A DNA stretch of 64,000 nt from Odontocerum albicorne (lineage: Eukaryota > Arthropoda > Insecta > Trichoptera > Odontoceridae): NCBI GenBank assembly GCA_949825065.1, contig OX463842.1, forward strand, positions 37,815,323 through 37,879,322, given 5' to 3'. The notes beneath the pieces are model-generated. The model made no database searches, was not told where the DNA came from, and saw only the letters and a program-made list of their open reading frames with translations. Position 1 is the stretch's first letter. Every line of letters starts with the position of its first letter. A program made the position numbers and the translations under genes. Shown one piece after another: positions 22,535-34,114 of the stretch.

Positions 22535-22915
22535 TGAATATCTATTGGATAGACTGGAGAGTTCGTATTCGGTTTATTTTTAATCTAAGAAAATGTGATC
22601 ATACATCCAAATATCGTGCCAGACTCCGATGGCTTAAAATAAGACAGCGAAGAAATCTCTTAAGTTCTATCAACTCTATTTGGAGTGTTGAAAAATCCAA
22701 GCTGTCCTCGTTATCTGCGTGGAAAATTCAATTTTCTTACTGAGCATGAGTTGCCCCTACGATCTGGTGACAGCAAGATCCTTTATACTCGTAAACTAAC
22801 GCATCACAAATCTTTTGCATTTCTCTCTGCTCGACTTTGAAACGATCTTCCTGGTTCAACCAGATGTGTTACATCCTTATTGATATTTAAGAGTAAACTA
22901 TAGAAGCATTATGAA
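22535..22915 (+). mobile_element. CR1/Jockey-type LINE C-terminal fragment
   Basis: Contains FIFNLRKCDHTSKYRARLRW, then a decayed RYLRGKFNF and LPLRSG block and a RLWNDLP-like motif. The same segment in the 49.6-kb LINE reads FIFNLRKYDHITSYQKALNW, so they are related. One stop and several frameshifts. Confidence 0.65.
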
Positions 22916-23191
22916 TCCCAAAATATTCATCTCCTTTTACTCACATACAATTCCCATCCTAATCCCTATTTTTCTTGACATTTATATTTATTTATGATAG
23001 TTTTTTAAAATTTTGTTTTCATTCCCGTTTAGGTCAGATAATCGTGATTCTACTGTAATATTTTTATACTTTCAATAAAAGTTGGTCCACTCTTTATTTC
23101 AGAGAGCCTTTGAAAATATCTGGTATCTAAACAACACTTATAAATTATTTTATTATTATTTATTCAATCTAAAGCATGGTGCTACTGAAAA

Positions 23192-23401
23192 AAACTAAGT
23201 ATGTTACTACTTTTAGGACTAAACTAAGTATGTTACTACTTTAGGACTACACTAAATATGTTACTACTTTTAGGACTAAACTAAGTATGTTACTACTTTT
23301 AGGACTAAACTAAGTATGTTACTACTTTTAGGACTAAACTAAGTATGTTACTACTTTTAGGACTAAACAAAGTATGTTACTACTTTTAGGACTAAACTAA
23401 G
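23192..23401. repeat. Minisatellite, ~29-bp unit x 7
   Basis: ACTAAGTATGTTACTACTTT plus TAGGACTAA repeats seven times with few variants (one 28-bp unit), plus a partial unit. Confidence 0.95.
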
Positions 23402-23859
23402 ATACCAAATATTTTTGTATCATATTTATGGTACACTTTTTGTTATTAAACTGGATGCGATAAATTATGCTTTAAAAAATTATTTAACCCCACAGTGCGT
23501 TTGTCATTTTTTCTCTCTCTTTCGATTCACCATCGTTCAAGAGAGATACAACTATGTACTCGTATTTGTGAGATTCAAGAGACGTGCAAATTTGAGCTCT
23601 AACTAGCAATAAAAGTGACAAAAAAAAACATATTCTCTTTAATAGAAATTCTGATTTCTCCATTTTCACTTGTCATTCTGAATTTTATGATTTATGTGTT
23701 GAGCAAAGTCTACACCTCTGTTATTTTAGTTTTTTTAAATATATATTAAACCTGAATCTGGAAAGTGTTAAAAGATTTATTTATGCTATACAATTTATCT
23801 TAGAACGAATCAAATGTCACTATTTTTAACAGTTTAATTTTATTGGTTGATCGCATACA

Positions 23860-24107
23860 TACATACTATATACCATCACACCATTTCCTTGTTGGGATAG
23901 GCAGAGAGGATAGAGCGCCAGACTTTCATATTTAGACGCACATCCTTAGCCTCTTCTATATTTAGACACCTTCTCGTACCATTTCTACCATTCTCTGACT
24001 TTCTAAGTTTCCTTCTTCCAGAATATCATTCACTTGATCCAACCATACTTTCCGTGGTCTTTCTTTAACACGTATTTCACTTACATTTACACTGTATATT
24101 TGTTTTT
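23860..24107 (-). mobile_element. LINE tail fragment, family A
   Basis: The minus strand has a WLDQVNDILEEGN-like stretch, then RRCLNIEEAKD-like, then an LALYPLCLSQQGNGV-like end. Among the better kept family A ends, but still frameshifted. Confidence 0.6.
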
Positions 24108-24292
24108 ATGAAATGTTGTAATTAGATACATTTTACATTTTCGTGCTAAGTACTCTATGTTAGCGCGTTCGACACTAAAACCCTAATGTTAAATACTTAA
24201 TAAACATAAAACAAATAAAGCATTTTTAAAATGTTTTAATCTCACTATGTTTTTTTTTTATTCAAGTAGATACCTGAAGCCCGTACCACTTT

Positions 24293-24365
24293 CAGTGATG
24301 AAGTGGAGTCACTCTCACGAGTCCTTGCTGAAGATCGCCGGGATGCTGGAGTGTCCTGCTTCACT
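24293..24365 (+). other. Possible internal exon, unassigned
   Basis: A 73-bp GC-richer segment sits between a T-rich tract ending CCACTTTCAG (3' splice site) and CTACG-GTAATGTGAG (5' splice site). Two frames are open across it (DEVESLSRVLAEDRRDAG is the more protein-like). No partner exon was found and the gene is unknown. Could be chance. Confidence 0.2.
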
Positions 24366-24534
24366 ACGGTAATGTGAGGACAAAGAGTGGGATATAAATG
24401 GAGTTCTTAATCTACTCGTACTTACCAATAGCAAGTCATATTACCGTCGCGTCGTGTAAAGCGGAACAAAGTTATTCTCAGTTGAAATTACTTAAGAAAA
24501 GAGAGTTTTGATGATTGTAAGAAATTTTGAATGT

Positions 24535-24712
24535 TATAATTTTTTTCTTATGTACACATGCGATCGAAATCATAGGATTCATATCCCCTGAATACTAGGC
24601 GGAAAAAAATGCTCGATCTATTATTCGAAGGGAGTATCAAAGCGCGGGATTCGAATCACTGACCTACTGTACAGAAATCCAGCACGTTAGCATGCGGCCA
24701 TACATCTCGTCA
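24535..24712 (-). mobile_element. tRNA-derived SINE-2, copy 2
   Basis: The minus strand has TGGCCGCATGCTAACGTGC (A box) and GTGATTCGAATCCC (B box), then ATACTCCCTTCGAA and TTTTTTTCCGCCTAGTATTC. It matches 15998-16160 from head to body. Confidence 0.7.
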
Positions 24713-24789
24713 ATATTTTGAAATAATTTATTTTTGAGACATTGACAACCTCGTCAAAAAGTTATTTTTTCATGAGTATATTGAAGTAC

Positions 24790-24930
24790 TTATTACACTC
24801 GTTGTATACGGTACAACCTAGGAGATTTATTGCAATGTGGCAATCTCTAAGTCGGAGGTTTCCAATGGGAATCGATCTCGAAACCCTCGGGCTGGAAGAC
24901 ACGCGTCTTATCAACTAGGCCACCGATGTT
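24790..24930 (-). mobile_element. SINE-1 copy
   Basis: The minus strand has GTGGCCTAGTTGATAAGACG (A box), GTTTCGAGATCGATTCCC (B box), then GAGATTGCCACATTGCAAT, then AAATCTCCTAGG and an end GTGTAATAAGTA. Head and LINE-like tail are both present with a shortened middle. Confidence 0.7.
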
Positions 24931-24934
24931 TGTT

Positions 24935-25295
24935 CAATAATTTTGATGTCTCTATTGTCCATCACTTAAGTAAATAATTATTTTCATTAATGGAAAACTG
25001 AAATACAGTGAAGATATATTTTTGTTTATATTATACATACGAGTATATTCGAGAACGTATCCTTTGCGAAGTAAGCGACGAGAACTGAACTCAATATCCT
25101 TCTATTTAGACAAAATACTTTTGATCCTTCTACATTTTATATCTCCTGCAAAACCTTATACTATTAATACAGAATGATTTCACCCTCAAATGTGGAAAAA
25201 ATCTATAAGGCAACTTGCATTAAAGTAACAGAAATGTTTCGCTTTACAAAATTATTGTCAAACTATTGGACAATTTTAATTTTTAAAGAATTTAC
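24935..25295. other. No gene recognised
   Basis: AT-rich; nothing identified. Confidence 0.35.
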
Positions 25296-25297
25296 TT

Positions 25298-25506
25298 ACA
25301 CATGACAAGAAATATAGTATACACAATTTGCAAAAAAACAACAGGTAACCTAATTTGGACACACAATTTTAATGAATCTGGATTTGTTACCTTTCATTTG
25401 TCGTGTCCTCAGTAAACTAGGCTTTTGCCTGTATCTCATTGAGGACATATACGAGTAGCATGAAAAAATACATCGATATTTCTTTTCGATGTTTGATTAT
25501 ATAAAA
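25298..25506. repeat. Unclassified ~207-bp interspersed repeat, copy 2
   Basis: Same sequence and ends as 3567-3773, including ACATGACAAGAAATA at the left and GATTATATAAAACCCC at the right. This copy adds a few bases (CGAG) at one site. Confidence 0.65.
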
Positions 25507-25960
25507 CCCCGTTCAAATTCTCATCAACCTAACAAACAGTGACACTCAATTACATATTAATATATAAATCACTCGAATTAAACCCCTCACACTTCATCAC
25601 TCCAGACATACCAAAAACGTTCATCCCACAATATACCGCACACAATCATAAAAAAAAACACCACACTCCAGAGCTCACACAAACTACTGCCACAAGTCAT
25701 TCCTCCTGTAATCCCAAGTACTCAAACTCCTGTCGCAATAACAACGACGCTCCAATCGACTGCCTAAATTGTTTTCCCCATTTTGCCTTTATTTAATTCG
25801 GCACCACATTGTATGTCATGGGAACTAAATAGGCATATTGCCTTAGGGCAAAATATATTTTAACAATGCTTTTGTGAAGCGAAAAAGATCTAAGTTCACT
25901 TTAAGTTATTGTCTAGATTTTTTCACATTTAAGTGTCAAATCATTAAGATGTCAAACATA
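25507..25960. other. No gene recognised
   Basis: Follows the TATA-like end of the repeat. A C-rich, G-poor segment (25507-25790) holds an 85-codon open frame with low-complexity polar residues and no recognised motif. Confidence 0.25.
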
Positions 25961-26330
25961 TATACATACGATCACGCAGTTTCCCGCCGGGGTTGGCAGA
26001 AAAGAAAAAGCGCCACACTTTTCTATCGTAACGCGCATATTTCGTCACTTTTACATTAGTATACATTTTTATACAACTCCTACGATATCTCTCACTTTCA
26101 ACGATTCATTCTTTCAAAATTTTCCCTCACTTGAACCAACCACACTTTCCTTGGTCTTCCTCTACCACGCCTTTTACTCTCATTTGTACTTTTCACTCAT
26201 TCGTTATATATGCCCAACCCATCTCAAAATACTCTTCTTAATCTAATTAAGTTTTTCAATTTTGCAACATTTATTCTCAGATCTTTCTCTTCACATATCT
26301 CATACAATTTACTTAACAGACTTCATCCTC
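25960..26330 (-). mobile_element. LINE tail fragment, family A
   Basis: The minus strand shows an LLRWVGHI-like motif, a RRGRGRPRKVWLVQVREN-like stretch and the final FLFCQPRRETA-like end. One of the better matches to the family pattern; stops present. Confidence 0.65.
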
Positions 26331-26691
26331 ATTGCCACTGCCATGTCATTAGCATACATACATTCCAATTTGACGTTTGCATGCCAGAGATATTGAGTAT
26401 TAACCGCCCATATGACAATAATGTATCCATTATTCGTGAGACTTTTTGACAGCTATCAAAAATAAGGGATGCTCACACTTTTTTCGTATCGTTATGTTAG
26501 CAGTTAAGCTCAAGTATATTATATACTATAGATCAAATTGCTTACCTTTTTGATACGCATAAGTGAAATTCACTGTGAGCATTATTCTTCAAATCAAATA
26601 TTTTTTTATTCATTTTATATTGGAACTACAGGTAAGATTTCTCGTCCACAATTTTCTATCGCCATGACTTTGGATTATGTTTCCCTTATTG

Positions 26692-27084
26692 CATCGCTCC
26701 TCAATCTGTGGATCGTGATTTCCAAGGGGGTCACGGTGAAATATCAGGGGGGTCGCGAAAATTAAAATAACTTACGTATACAACAGGAAAAAAACACATT
26801 TTATGAGCATTTATTTAAAAAAACCAGGTTCCAATCTGTCATTATTATACATTATTTACTCCAATGGCTACCTCTGTATATCTTTTATATTATATACCTA
26901 GTGATACTGTGTAGCGTACGTAATGTACCTGACAAGGCTTATCGTATTTGTGCAAGTGCAACATTTATATGGCCACGTGTACATGAACCAAAAAGATATT
27001 TTAAAAATGCCCGGGGTTTGCGATGTCTTATTTTTTCCATCTTTTACATTTGGAGGGTCGCAATGTTAAAAGGTCGAGTAGGAT
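26692..27084. mobile_element. hAT-like non-autonomous element (393 bp)
   Basis: The left end CATCGCTCCTCAATCTGTGG followed by GATCGTGATTTCC resembles the CTCAA-CTGTGGGTCGCGA ends of hAT MITEs. The right end GGGTCGCAATGTTAAAAGGT matches their other terminus. CCTTATTG (26684-26691) and CCTTTTTG (27085-27092) form an 8-bp target duplication with one mismatch. Interior non-coding. Confidence 0.6.
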
Positions 27085-27261
27085 CCTTTTTGCACATAAA
27101 TATCCTTGTATTTCACACTGTCGTCACATTGACGAGAAAAATATACGAAGAAACTAAGCTCAGTGGCATAACATAACATATACAAACTAATTAACAGTTC
27201 TGTAATATTTAAAATTCTTGACTTTCTATTTATGTATCGTCTCCCATATTTACTTTCATAC

Positions 27262-27355
27262 ATTTATACCATCACGCCGTTTTTCTATAGGGTAGGCAGA
27301 AAGGAGGAAGTGCCAGACCTTTCAGAGATGGTTTGGGCACGTGGAACGAACGATT
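27262..27355. mobile_element. Rearranged LINE tail pieces, family A
   Basis: 27262-27320 carries the end block in minus orientation; 27320-27355 carries GATGGTTTGGGCACGTGGAA (RWFGHV block) in plus orientation. The two face each other, so an inversion or double insertion happened here. Confidence 0.5.
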
Positions 27356-27464
27356 AAAAAGAACGTATTTACTTAACTACCTAAAATACCAACATTTCTA
27401 AAAAAAATGTTTTAATTAATGTATATCTAGTTGCTTGGAAGAAAAGTCTATTGTTATCTTTATC

Positions 27465-27650
27465 GCAATAGGCAGAGAGAACAAATCTCAATTTTATTCT
27501 TACTTAGTACACATATTTCGCTATTGCTACGTTCATAAACCTTATCATTATTGAGGCTTTTCACTCTCCCTCTTGCAGAATTGAATTAATTTGGCTGTGT
27601 TAAATATTTCTTGGCCTTTTCACACTTCTTTTACTACTCGAATATTTTTT
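27465..27650 (-). mobile_element. LINE tail fragment, family A
   Basis: TAGGCAGAGAGAACA at one side and TTTCTTGGCCTTTTCACACT at the other follow the end-to-basic-block order of family A on the minus strand. Heavily decayed. Confidence 0.45.
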
Positions 27651-27654
27651 TTAA

Positions 27655-27765
27655 GTCGACGTTCTACGTGGCCTAGTTGGTAAGGCACTCGACACCACCC
27701 GGGAGGTCCGGGTTCGATTCCCGATGTTAAATAAACGGTACCTGTCTGGTTAAAGAATTCTTATG
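27655..27765 (+). mobile_element. SINE-1 head
   Basis: TGGCCTAGTTGGTAAGGCAC (A box) and GGTCCGGGTTCGATTCCCG (B box) are well kept. GGTACCTGTCTGGTTAAAG follows. The tRNA-like T-arm pairs, but the acceptor arms do not, so it is a SINE. Confidence 0.65.
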
Positions 27766-27769
27766 GTAA

Positions 27770-28510
27770 TACTCGCACGCGCTAGATGTGAGCAGATTTT
27801 TCTCAAGGCCACCCTCATTCAGGATTCGATCCCACTAAGATTGACTGAAAAAATTACATGTAAAATAAATAAACCAAGGTAAGTATTAGATAGGAAGAAT
27901 TTAGGCAATAATCCACTTAAAAAAACTTTTTTTAAGCAAGCTAAACTGAAACTTGAAACATATTTTTAAAAATGTATCATAAAAAAGACTATTTAAGATT
28001 GTGTCTCAATGAATAATAATTCGAAATAAAAGCACTTGACTAAGAAAAATAATCTATGGGGAAAAAATGGATGTTGTATACATACAAACAAAAAAATACA
28101 CATAGTTTAAAAATACTGATTTATACTTAAATAAGAAATTAGTGTCCATATTTGTTTTATCATATTCCTGTTTTGTTGAATACAATGTTTCGGGACGCCA
28201 ATGGTGAGGATTGCACATCTCGCGGTTCATACCGCCCCGCCTGTTGACCAGATGTCCCTGCCAGTGTCCGCAACATGTGGATACCGGGAATTATCCAGGA
28301 TCCAGGCCTCGTTCAATCCTAAATCTCAAAGAGAAAATAGGTTTCGTTTGGGAGCTTTCTAAACTGTTGTAAACATCGTAAAAATATCAAACTATTTAAA
28401 CATCTCGGCGATTTTGCCGTTAGATAAATTAGGTGTACTATACTTATAATGAAATGAACAATTTTATTCGGCCATTTTTCGTGATTAAATTTCTTTAATA
28501 TAAAATATTC
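27770..28510. other. No gene recognised; GC-richer patch at 28190-28320
   Basis: The patch (TTTCGGGACGCCAATGGTGA and following) is open on the minus strand with ARCAILTIGVPKHCI-like sequence. It may be a transposon or exon remnant. The rest is AT-rich. Confidence 0.25.
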
Positions 28511-28680
28511 ACTCAGCCCGTCAAATGACCCCTTCCCCCCTCATGGCAAAAAATCTTCTCTCAAACAATTTAGTGCCCCTTCCATAACATAAACTCTTCT
28601 CTCAAACCTTAAAATCTTTTCTCAAACAATTAAATGTCCCTTCCTTAACATAAAACTTTCTCTCAAAAACTGCACACATA
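28510..28680. repeat. Degenerate tandem repeat
   Basis: CTTCTCTCAAACAATTTAG-type segments with CCCCTTCCATAACATAAA recur about three times. Imperfect. Confidence 0.6.
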
Positions 28681-29531
28681 TTGATTAATTCTAAGATCTG
28701 GCAAAGGTAATTTTTTTTGTATTTTAAAACCTAACTCGTAGCGAGTTTTAACTGTTTCCCGTACATAATGAAAATTATTTCTCAACGGATTTTAACGTTT
28801 ATATTTAAATTCACGTGTACGTACTGTAAATAAATTGTGAATGAATTTTAAACAGAGAAACGTTCAATTTCAGCCCAAAGCCAAAACAGTCGACACCACA
28901 CCCTACTTGTATACCCACCATGTCAAGCAGTGAATATTTTATGTTCTGCAAGAATTTGTGTCAGACGTCTAACACATTGTCAGTGCATTTATAATATAAA
29001 TTTCATTAATTTTAATTCAAAATAAAATATCAAAACGTTCCCATTACTGAAGAAAGTATGTAAAGGGAAACGACTTCCTCAAGAGCGTGCCAATTTATAT
29101 CCAATTCGTGCCAATTTATATCCTTTTTATTACTTCGTCGTCCCAAACGTTAATTTTTACGTGATTTGGCAAGAAAGCTTTCTTAAGATTTTCTTGGAGT
29201 TACGGGGTATCTATCGATGGGATAGGGTGACGTTTTCATTTTAGCTTTGAAGATCCTTTTTTACGTGTTAGGTGGTTGATTTTTGTTTTTATAGAGGCAT
29301 CATCTGTGTCTCTTCATTGGATGGTGTTATTGTTAAAGCAGGAATAAGTTATCTAGTGCGATGGGCAAGGATTTTTTCAAGTTTTTGTGGAGAGGTTGTT
29401 TTCTCGCCGAGAAAGCTAGTCGTCACTCTATAGAAATAAGTATTGTGAGAAAAGAACGAAACTGGCAAGAATGATTATATCACCGTGCCATAATTTTTTA
29501 TCAACTAAATATAAAAGATTTTCTGTCATGA
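28681..29531. other. No gene recognised
   Basis: AT-rich. A local 21-bp duplication (CGTGCCAATTTATATCC twice near 29085-29120) is the only pattern. Confidence 0.35.
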
Positions 29532-29685
29532 AAATTAGGTGTATAGGTTTTACTCTGGACAATCAACCATCTAAGCATTTATTATGCCGAGATGTAATAG
29601 ATTACATTAAATTAGGTGTATAGGTTTTACTCTGGACAATCAACCGTCTAAGCATTTATTATGCCGAGATGTAATAGATTACATA
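29532..29685. repeat. Direct tandem duplication of 77 bp
   Basis: AAATTAGGTGTATAGGTTTT starts at 29532 and again at 29609; the copies differ by one base (CCATCT versus CCGTCT). A recent duplication. Confidence 0.95.
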
Positions 29686-29808
29686 ATTCTTATTTATTTC
29701 TGAAGTAAGATGTGTTTTGTGATCTCTTTTTAATTAGCGCGACAATAGGACATTTTTTGAACCGTGAAACAATATATTTGGTTGCAATTTTAATATTTTT
29801 GTGAAATA

Positions 29809-29892
29809 TACATGCGGATTTAATTTGCTATCAGATTTAAACCATTAAACAATAGATGGTTTAAATCTGATAGCAAATTAAATCCGCATGTA
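29809..29892. repeat. Perfect 37-bp inverted repeat, 10-bp spacer
   Basis: Arms 29809-29845 and 29856-29892 are exact complements (TACATGCGGATTTAATTTGC at the left start). Perfect identity implies recent origin or ongoing correction. No coding. Confidence 0.95.
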
Positions 29893-30284
29893 GTCTTGAA
29901 ACTTAAATTTACTTTCCATTAGAATTTTGGGGATAATTTGTCAAGAATTATGCTTGCTAAAGCACATCAAAAGCTTATATACGAGTATAATAATCCGAAA
30001 AACACAGGTGTCATATATTCTCAGGATGAATTGATATCTTCGGCGATTGCTTAAGCCTGAAGGATTCTAGGGCAACTACTATCAAATTGTGGAATGTGTG
30101 ATTTCACATTGTGTTTTCTTTTAGCATCTCTTTCTTCTTAGAACTGGCACTCTGTACATGTACAATAGAAATTTATCAAAGATGATTGAATCATAATCTT
30201 TACAAATTAGATTGTAGTTTTATTTTATAAATACCCTATAGTCACTTGATATATTTTACTCAACTGTTTTATTCAAGAACGTAT

Positions 30285-30598
30285 GCCCGTAAAGATACAT
30301 TAACCGAATACAAACCAAAATACATATATAATCACACAGTGCTCTTGCGGGGTATGGAATGGGAATAGATCTCCTAACTTTCCTATCCAAGCACACCACT
30401 ATCATACATCTTGTCACGCACAATCTTCTATTACTCATACTTCTAACTTTACCTTTGAAAATCTGGCCCACTTGATTCAGCTACGTTTTTCTCGGTTTAC
30501 CTCTTTCACGCACACCTTCCACTTCTGACTTGTATAGTCATTCATTCTCTCTACATGTCCAAGCCATATTAAAGCTCCTTTCTTCATCTAACTTAATC
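30285..30598 (-). mobile_element. LINE tail fragment, family A, hit by a LINE
   Basis: The minus strand shows RKSEVEGVRERGKPRKT-like and LNQVGQIFKGK-like stretches, then MTRCMIV. It breaks at 30598, where the 2.9-kb LINE's TAAA tail begins, so the LINE inserted into it or beside it. Confidence 0.55.
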
Positions 30599-33470
30599 AA
30601 TTTATTTATTTATTTAATTAACGACACAACAGTGTCTTTATATACAAATGAACATGTGACAGCTTATAAAGTACTTAAAATTATTGACAAATAATACAAA
30701 ACTTTATCTTAAACTAACATGAAGATACAAAAAGCAGTAGTAATAATAAATTACAGTCATTGTTTTGAAATTATTTAATAATTATATGTATATTTAAGTT
30801 CAATATATGTTATGTATGTATACCACAAAATATTACCAAACTTCACCAAGCAGACTTGCGTAATTGTCGAAGACTTATTTTATAGAGGTAAAGAACTCAG
30901 ATTTGTTTTTAGAGGAATAACGCATACATAGAACAAATATTGGATGTTTTGAGAATTTTGTGGGAATTTTATGGATAGATATTGAGATATAGAAAACACG
31001 TGGCCTCATTAGTAGAACGAGATGCAAGGTGCTCTGCAGAATTAAAACCTTCCTACATGTTGATGCAGGGTTACTCAACTCCAGAGGCAAAGTATTGTCC
31101 TTAATGTTTTGTTTATATTACGTTATTTATATTAATAAAGGAGAGCACAAAGTTAGTAGCTTTTTCTAAATATTGTTGCGATATTCTGGCAAATACTATA
31201 CTCGTGTATACTTATGTTAAAAATATCTAAATTGTTGCAAAACTCGTTTCCAAGTCTTTGCATACGAATTATAGAGGAGTTGATTTTATAATTAGTATAG
31301 CAATTTTCGGTATAAAAGGGATTGAGCTGTCTTGTGGATCTAGTGGGAATATGAAATGAAATGCTTGCGAGTAAGTGAGGTGCATCAATCACTGAGTGAA
31401 TGATTTTGTATAGCAGTACTATATTGGCTGTTTTTCTTGTCACACCGCTTCAAGAGTTTCATTGCATTTAATAAGTTGGGATAATTTCTTTGTTCATGTG
31501 GTATTCCAAGTTTAAAATTTATGAATCTTAGAAATTTGTTTTGTACACGTTCTAAAGTTTGTGCATGGGCGGCGTAATGAGGAGACCACATTGATGAGTG
31601 TCAAGGCGGCTACGTACCAAAGAGCAGTACAGCAGTTTTAATTTTCGAAAATCTGAGAAATGTTGGGCAGTTCTTAGTACAAATCCCAAGATTTTTGAAC
31701 TCTCCCGAGTGATTTTGTTCACATGTTCTATAAATGAAAGTTTTTCATCAAACATAATTCCTAAGTCCCTTATAGAAGCTACACGTTTTAATATATATTG
31801 ATTTAGCGAATACTCGTGATTAATTTGATTTTTATTTCTATAAAAACTAATGGACTCACATTTACTCAGGTTTAAGTGCAGTTTATTGGGGGTACACCAT
31901 TGTTGTAATTGATTTAAATTTTCTTGTAATTTAAAGCAATCAGCAGTATTATTTATGACTTTGAACATTTTTAAATCATCAGCAAAAAGTAAAATCTCTA
32001 CATCACTAAGTGTGTCAACTATATCATTAACGAATAAAAGAAATAATATTGGTCCTAGATGCGATCCTTGGGGTACACCGCTGGTAGCTGTGAAGAGATA
32101 TGAAAGACAACCATCGATTTTGACAGTAAGTATTCGGTTTTTAATCTAGCTTTCGACCCAGACTAAGAGCGGGCTAACTATTCCTAAAGCTTTTAGTTTA
32201 CTTAATAGAATACTATGTGATACTTTGTCAAATGCTTTACTGAAATCTGTGTAAATTGAGTCCACTTTTTTTCCATTTGACAACGAAGTGAAAATATAGT
32301 TTTCATATTCGAGTAGATTAGTTAGTGTGGATCTACCTGAAATAAATCCATGCTGTTGAGTGATAATAATATTGCGAATCGAATCAACAATTTTGTCTAG
32401 GATAAAACTCTCGAATAATTTAGGAATCGTTGGTTGTATACAAATCGGTCTATAATTTGAAACATCGCTTTTCCCACCTTTCTTGTATATTGGCCTGAGA
32501 AAACTTGATTTCCATATTTGTTGACTTTCCACACTTGTTCACCAACGATTTATTAAATAGAATTTGCAACGGATATGAAAAACTGATACACAGTTTTTCA
32601 AAAAAATGGGAGGTACATTGTCAGGACCTGCAGACTTAAATAAGTCAAGTTTATTTTTTATAACTACTTCGTCCAAGGTGACGAAGCATGAAGAAAGGTT
32701 AACAGTATTGGAATATGAAGGTGTGGGATTAGATACATTGGGTGAATCCACTTCATGTACACTTTTTAAGAAGTCCATCCACAGTATCAGCAGATTTCTG
32801 GTCATAAAACAAGCAACTTGGGATATTTGAGTCATTTTTTCTCAATGAATTTACATAATTCCAGAAACTTTTCAAGTTGTTATTGATGTTATTCTCGCTT
32901 TGTTTTACAAATTCAGAGAAACGCTTTTTGGAAAGATTTTTTTGGTATATCTCTAGATGTCTTGTGTGCAGTCTTTTTCTTCATTACGAGGTTTATCAAC
33001 TCTCTGTTGAACCATTTTGGATACTTACGATTGGATTATCATCTTATAGGGAACAATGTTTTTAATAGCTGTGTTAATGTAATGATAAAATAAATGAATA
33101 TTATCGTCTAGGCTTCTGGAGTTGTGAGCATCCCAATCACACGTATCTAGATAATTTGTTGTCAGTATAAGGCGCTTGGTGAAAATTATAGTTATATTTT
33201 GGAAATTTTGCATTGTCTTCAAAGTCTGTCGTGATACATATATTTAAGGGTGGATGGTGATGATCTATTGGCCATAGTTCATCTTCTGTTCGACTTACTT
33301 TTTTCACTTGTAAATATAAGATCTAGGGTTCGATTGTTTTTGTTTGTAATTTTGTTCACTTGATTGATCCCTAAAAAGTCTGCCATATCTAATATGATTT
33401 TATCACTTTCATACATGCATTTATTTCTGATGTGTCCTTTTGTACTTAGACACTCCATATTGTTTTAGTG
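30599..33470 (-). mobile_element. CR1/Jockey-type LINE, 5'-truncated
   Basis: In minus orientation: end of an apurinic-like endonuclease (DFLGINQVNKITNKNNRTLD, about 33410-33330), a linker with KWFN (about 33020), the RT domain (32840-31550), a C-terminal domain with frameshifts (31590-30870), a 3' UTR, then a GACAC-TGTT-GTGTC stem-loop and (TAAA)n at 30599-30625. The 5' half is missing. No clear target duplication was found. Confidence 0.85.
31552..32532 (-). pseudogene. LINE reverse transcriptase, one premature stop
   Basis: One frame runs from 32532 to 31552 apart from a TAG at 32146-32148. RT motifs in order: KKGGKSDVSNYRPI, QHGFISGRSTLTNLL, DFSKAFDKVSHSILL, SGVPQGSHLGPILFLLFVND, and the catalytic FADD at 31975-31986. 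A frameshift near 31570 separates it from the next block (LERVQNKFLRF). The polymerase fold is nearly complete, so inactivation of this part looks recent relative to the family A tails. Confidence 0.88.
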
Positions 33471-33474
33471 CATA

Positions 33475-33917
33475 AACCAAAATATTTCAAGGGTACAGCA
33501 CAATACAATAATATTTCAATTACGGGTATATTTAACTTTCAAACTTTGCAGAAAACTTTTTAAAATATTTTTTATCACATCTTACCTTCCAAAAATCACA
33601 CGAACCATGATCATATCAACCTTTTTTAATCTTCGTTTAGAATAAATATTCTTCAATTCAAATAATTAAGTCAAGTTTAACAGTTGCATACTTATTTGAA
33701 CACCTCCGATTTTCAAAAGGTAAATAAATCTTGAGCAACAATAGCAGAAGTATATATGATATACTTGTGCTGTCAAGTTTGATGACATTTTAGTGAAATT
33801 GACTAAAATCCACAGCAGATGAATAATTTTACTCTTAATCGTTCAAGTTTATACAGACGTACATGTGCAAAAAGGATCCAACTCACAAATCATATGGTTT
33901 TTGTTATTTAAATTTTT
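33475..33917. other. No gene recognised; one MITE-like end near 33864
   Basis: GTGCAAAAAGGATCCAACTC matches the TIR of the 10153 MITE; no partner end was found. Confidence 0.35.
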
Positions 33918-34110
33918 AAATAAGCATATCATACCCAATCCTTCGAACGAAATAAGCATATCATACCCAATCCATCGAACGAAATAAGCATATCATACCC
34001 AATCCTTCGAACGAAATAAGCATATCATACCCAATCCTTCGAACGAAATAAGCATATCATACCCAATCCTTCGAACGAAATAAGCATACATACCCAATCC
34101 TTCGAACGAC
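33918..34110. repeat. Minisatellite, 32-bp unit x 6
   Basis: AAATAAGCATATCATACCCA plus ATCCTTCGAACG repeats six times. The last unit has a small deletion. Confidence 0.95.
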
Positions 34111-34114
34111 CAAA

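Noticed and set aside
25298..25796. LTR retrotransposon with TATA box followed by a gag-like frame
   Set aside because: No TG...CA ends, no primer-binding site and no second copy in direct repeat nearby. The downstream frame has no recognised gag or protease motif.
27655..27765. True tRNA gene
   Set aside because: A and B boxes are good, but the acceptor and anticodon arms do not pair and the sequence continues into the SINE body seen in other copies.
33918..34110. CRISPR-like array (regular repeats)
   Set aside because: Units are direct head-to-tail repeats without unique spacers, and the DNA is eukaryotic. The same applies to the 23-kb and 54-kb arrays.
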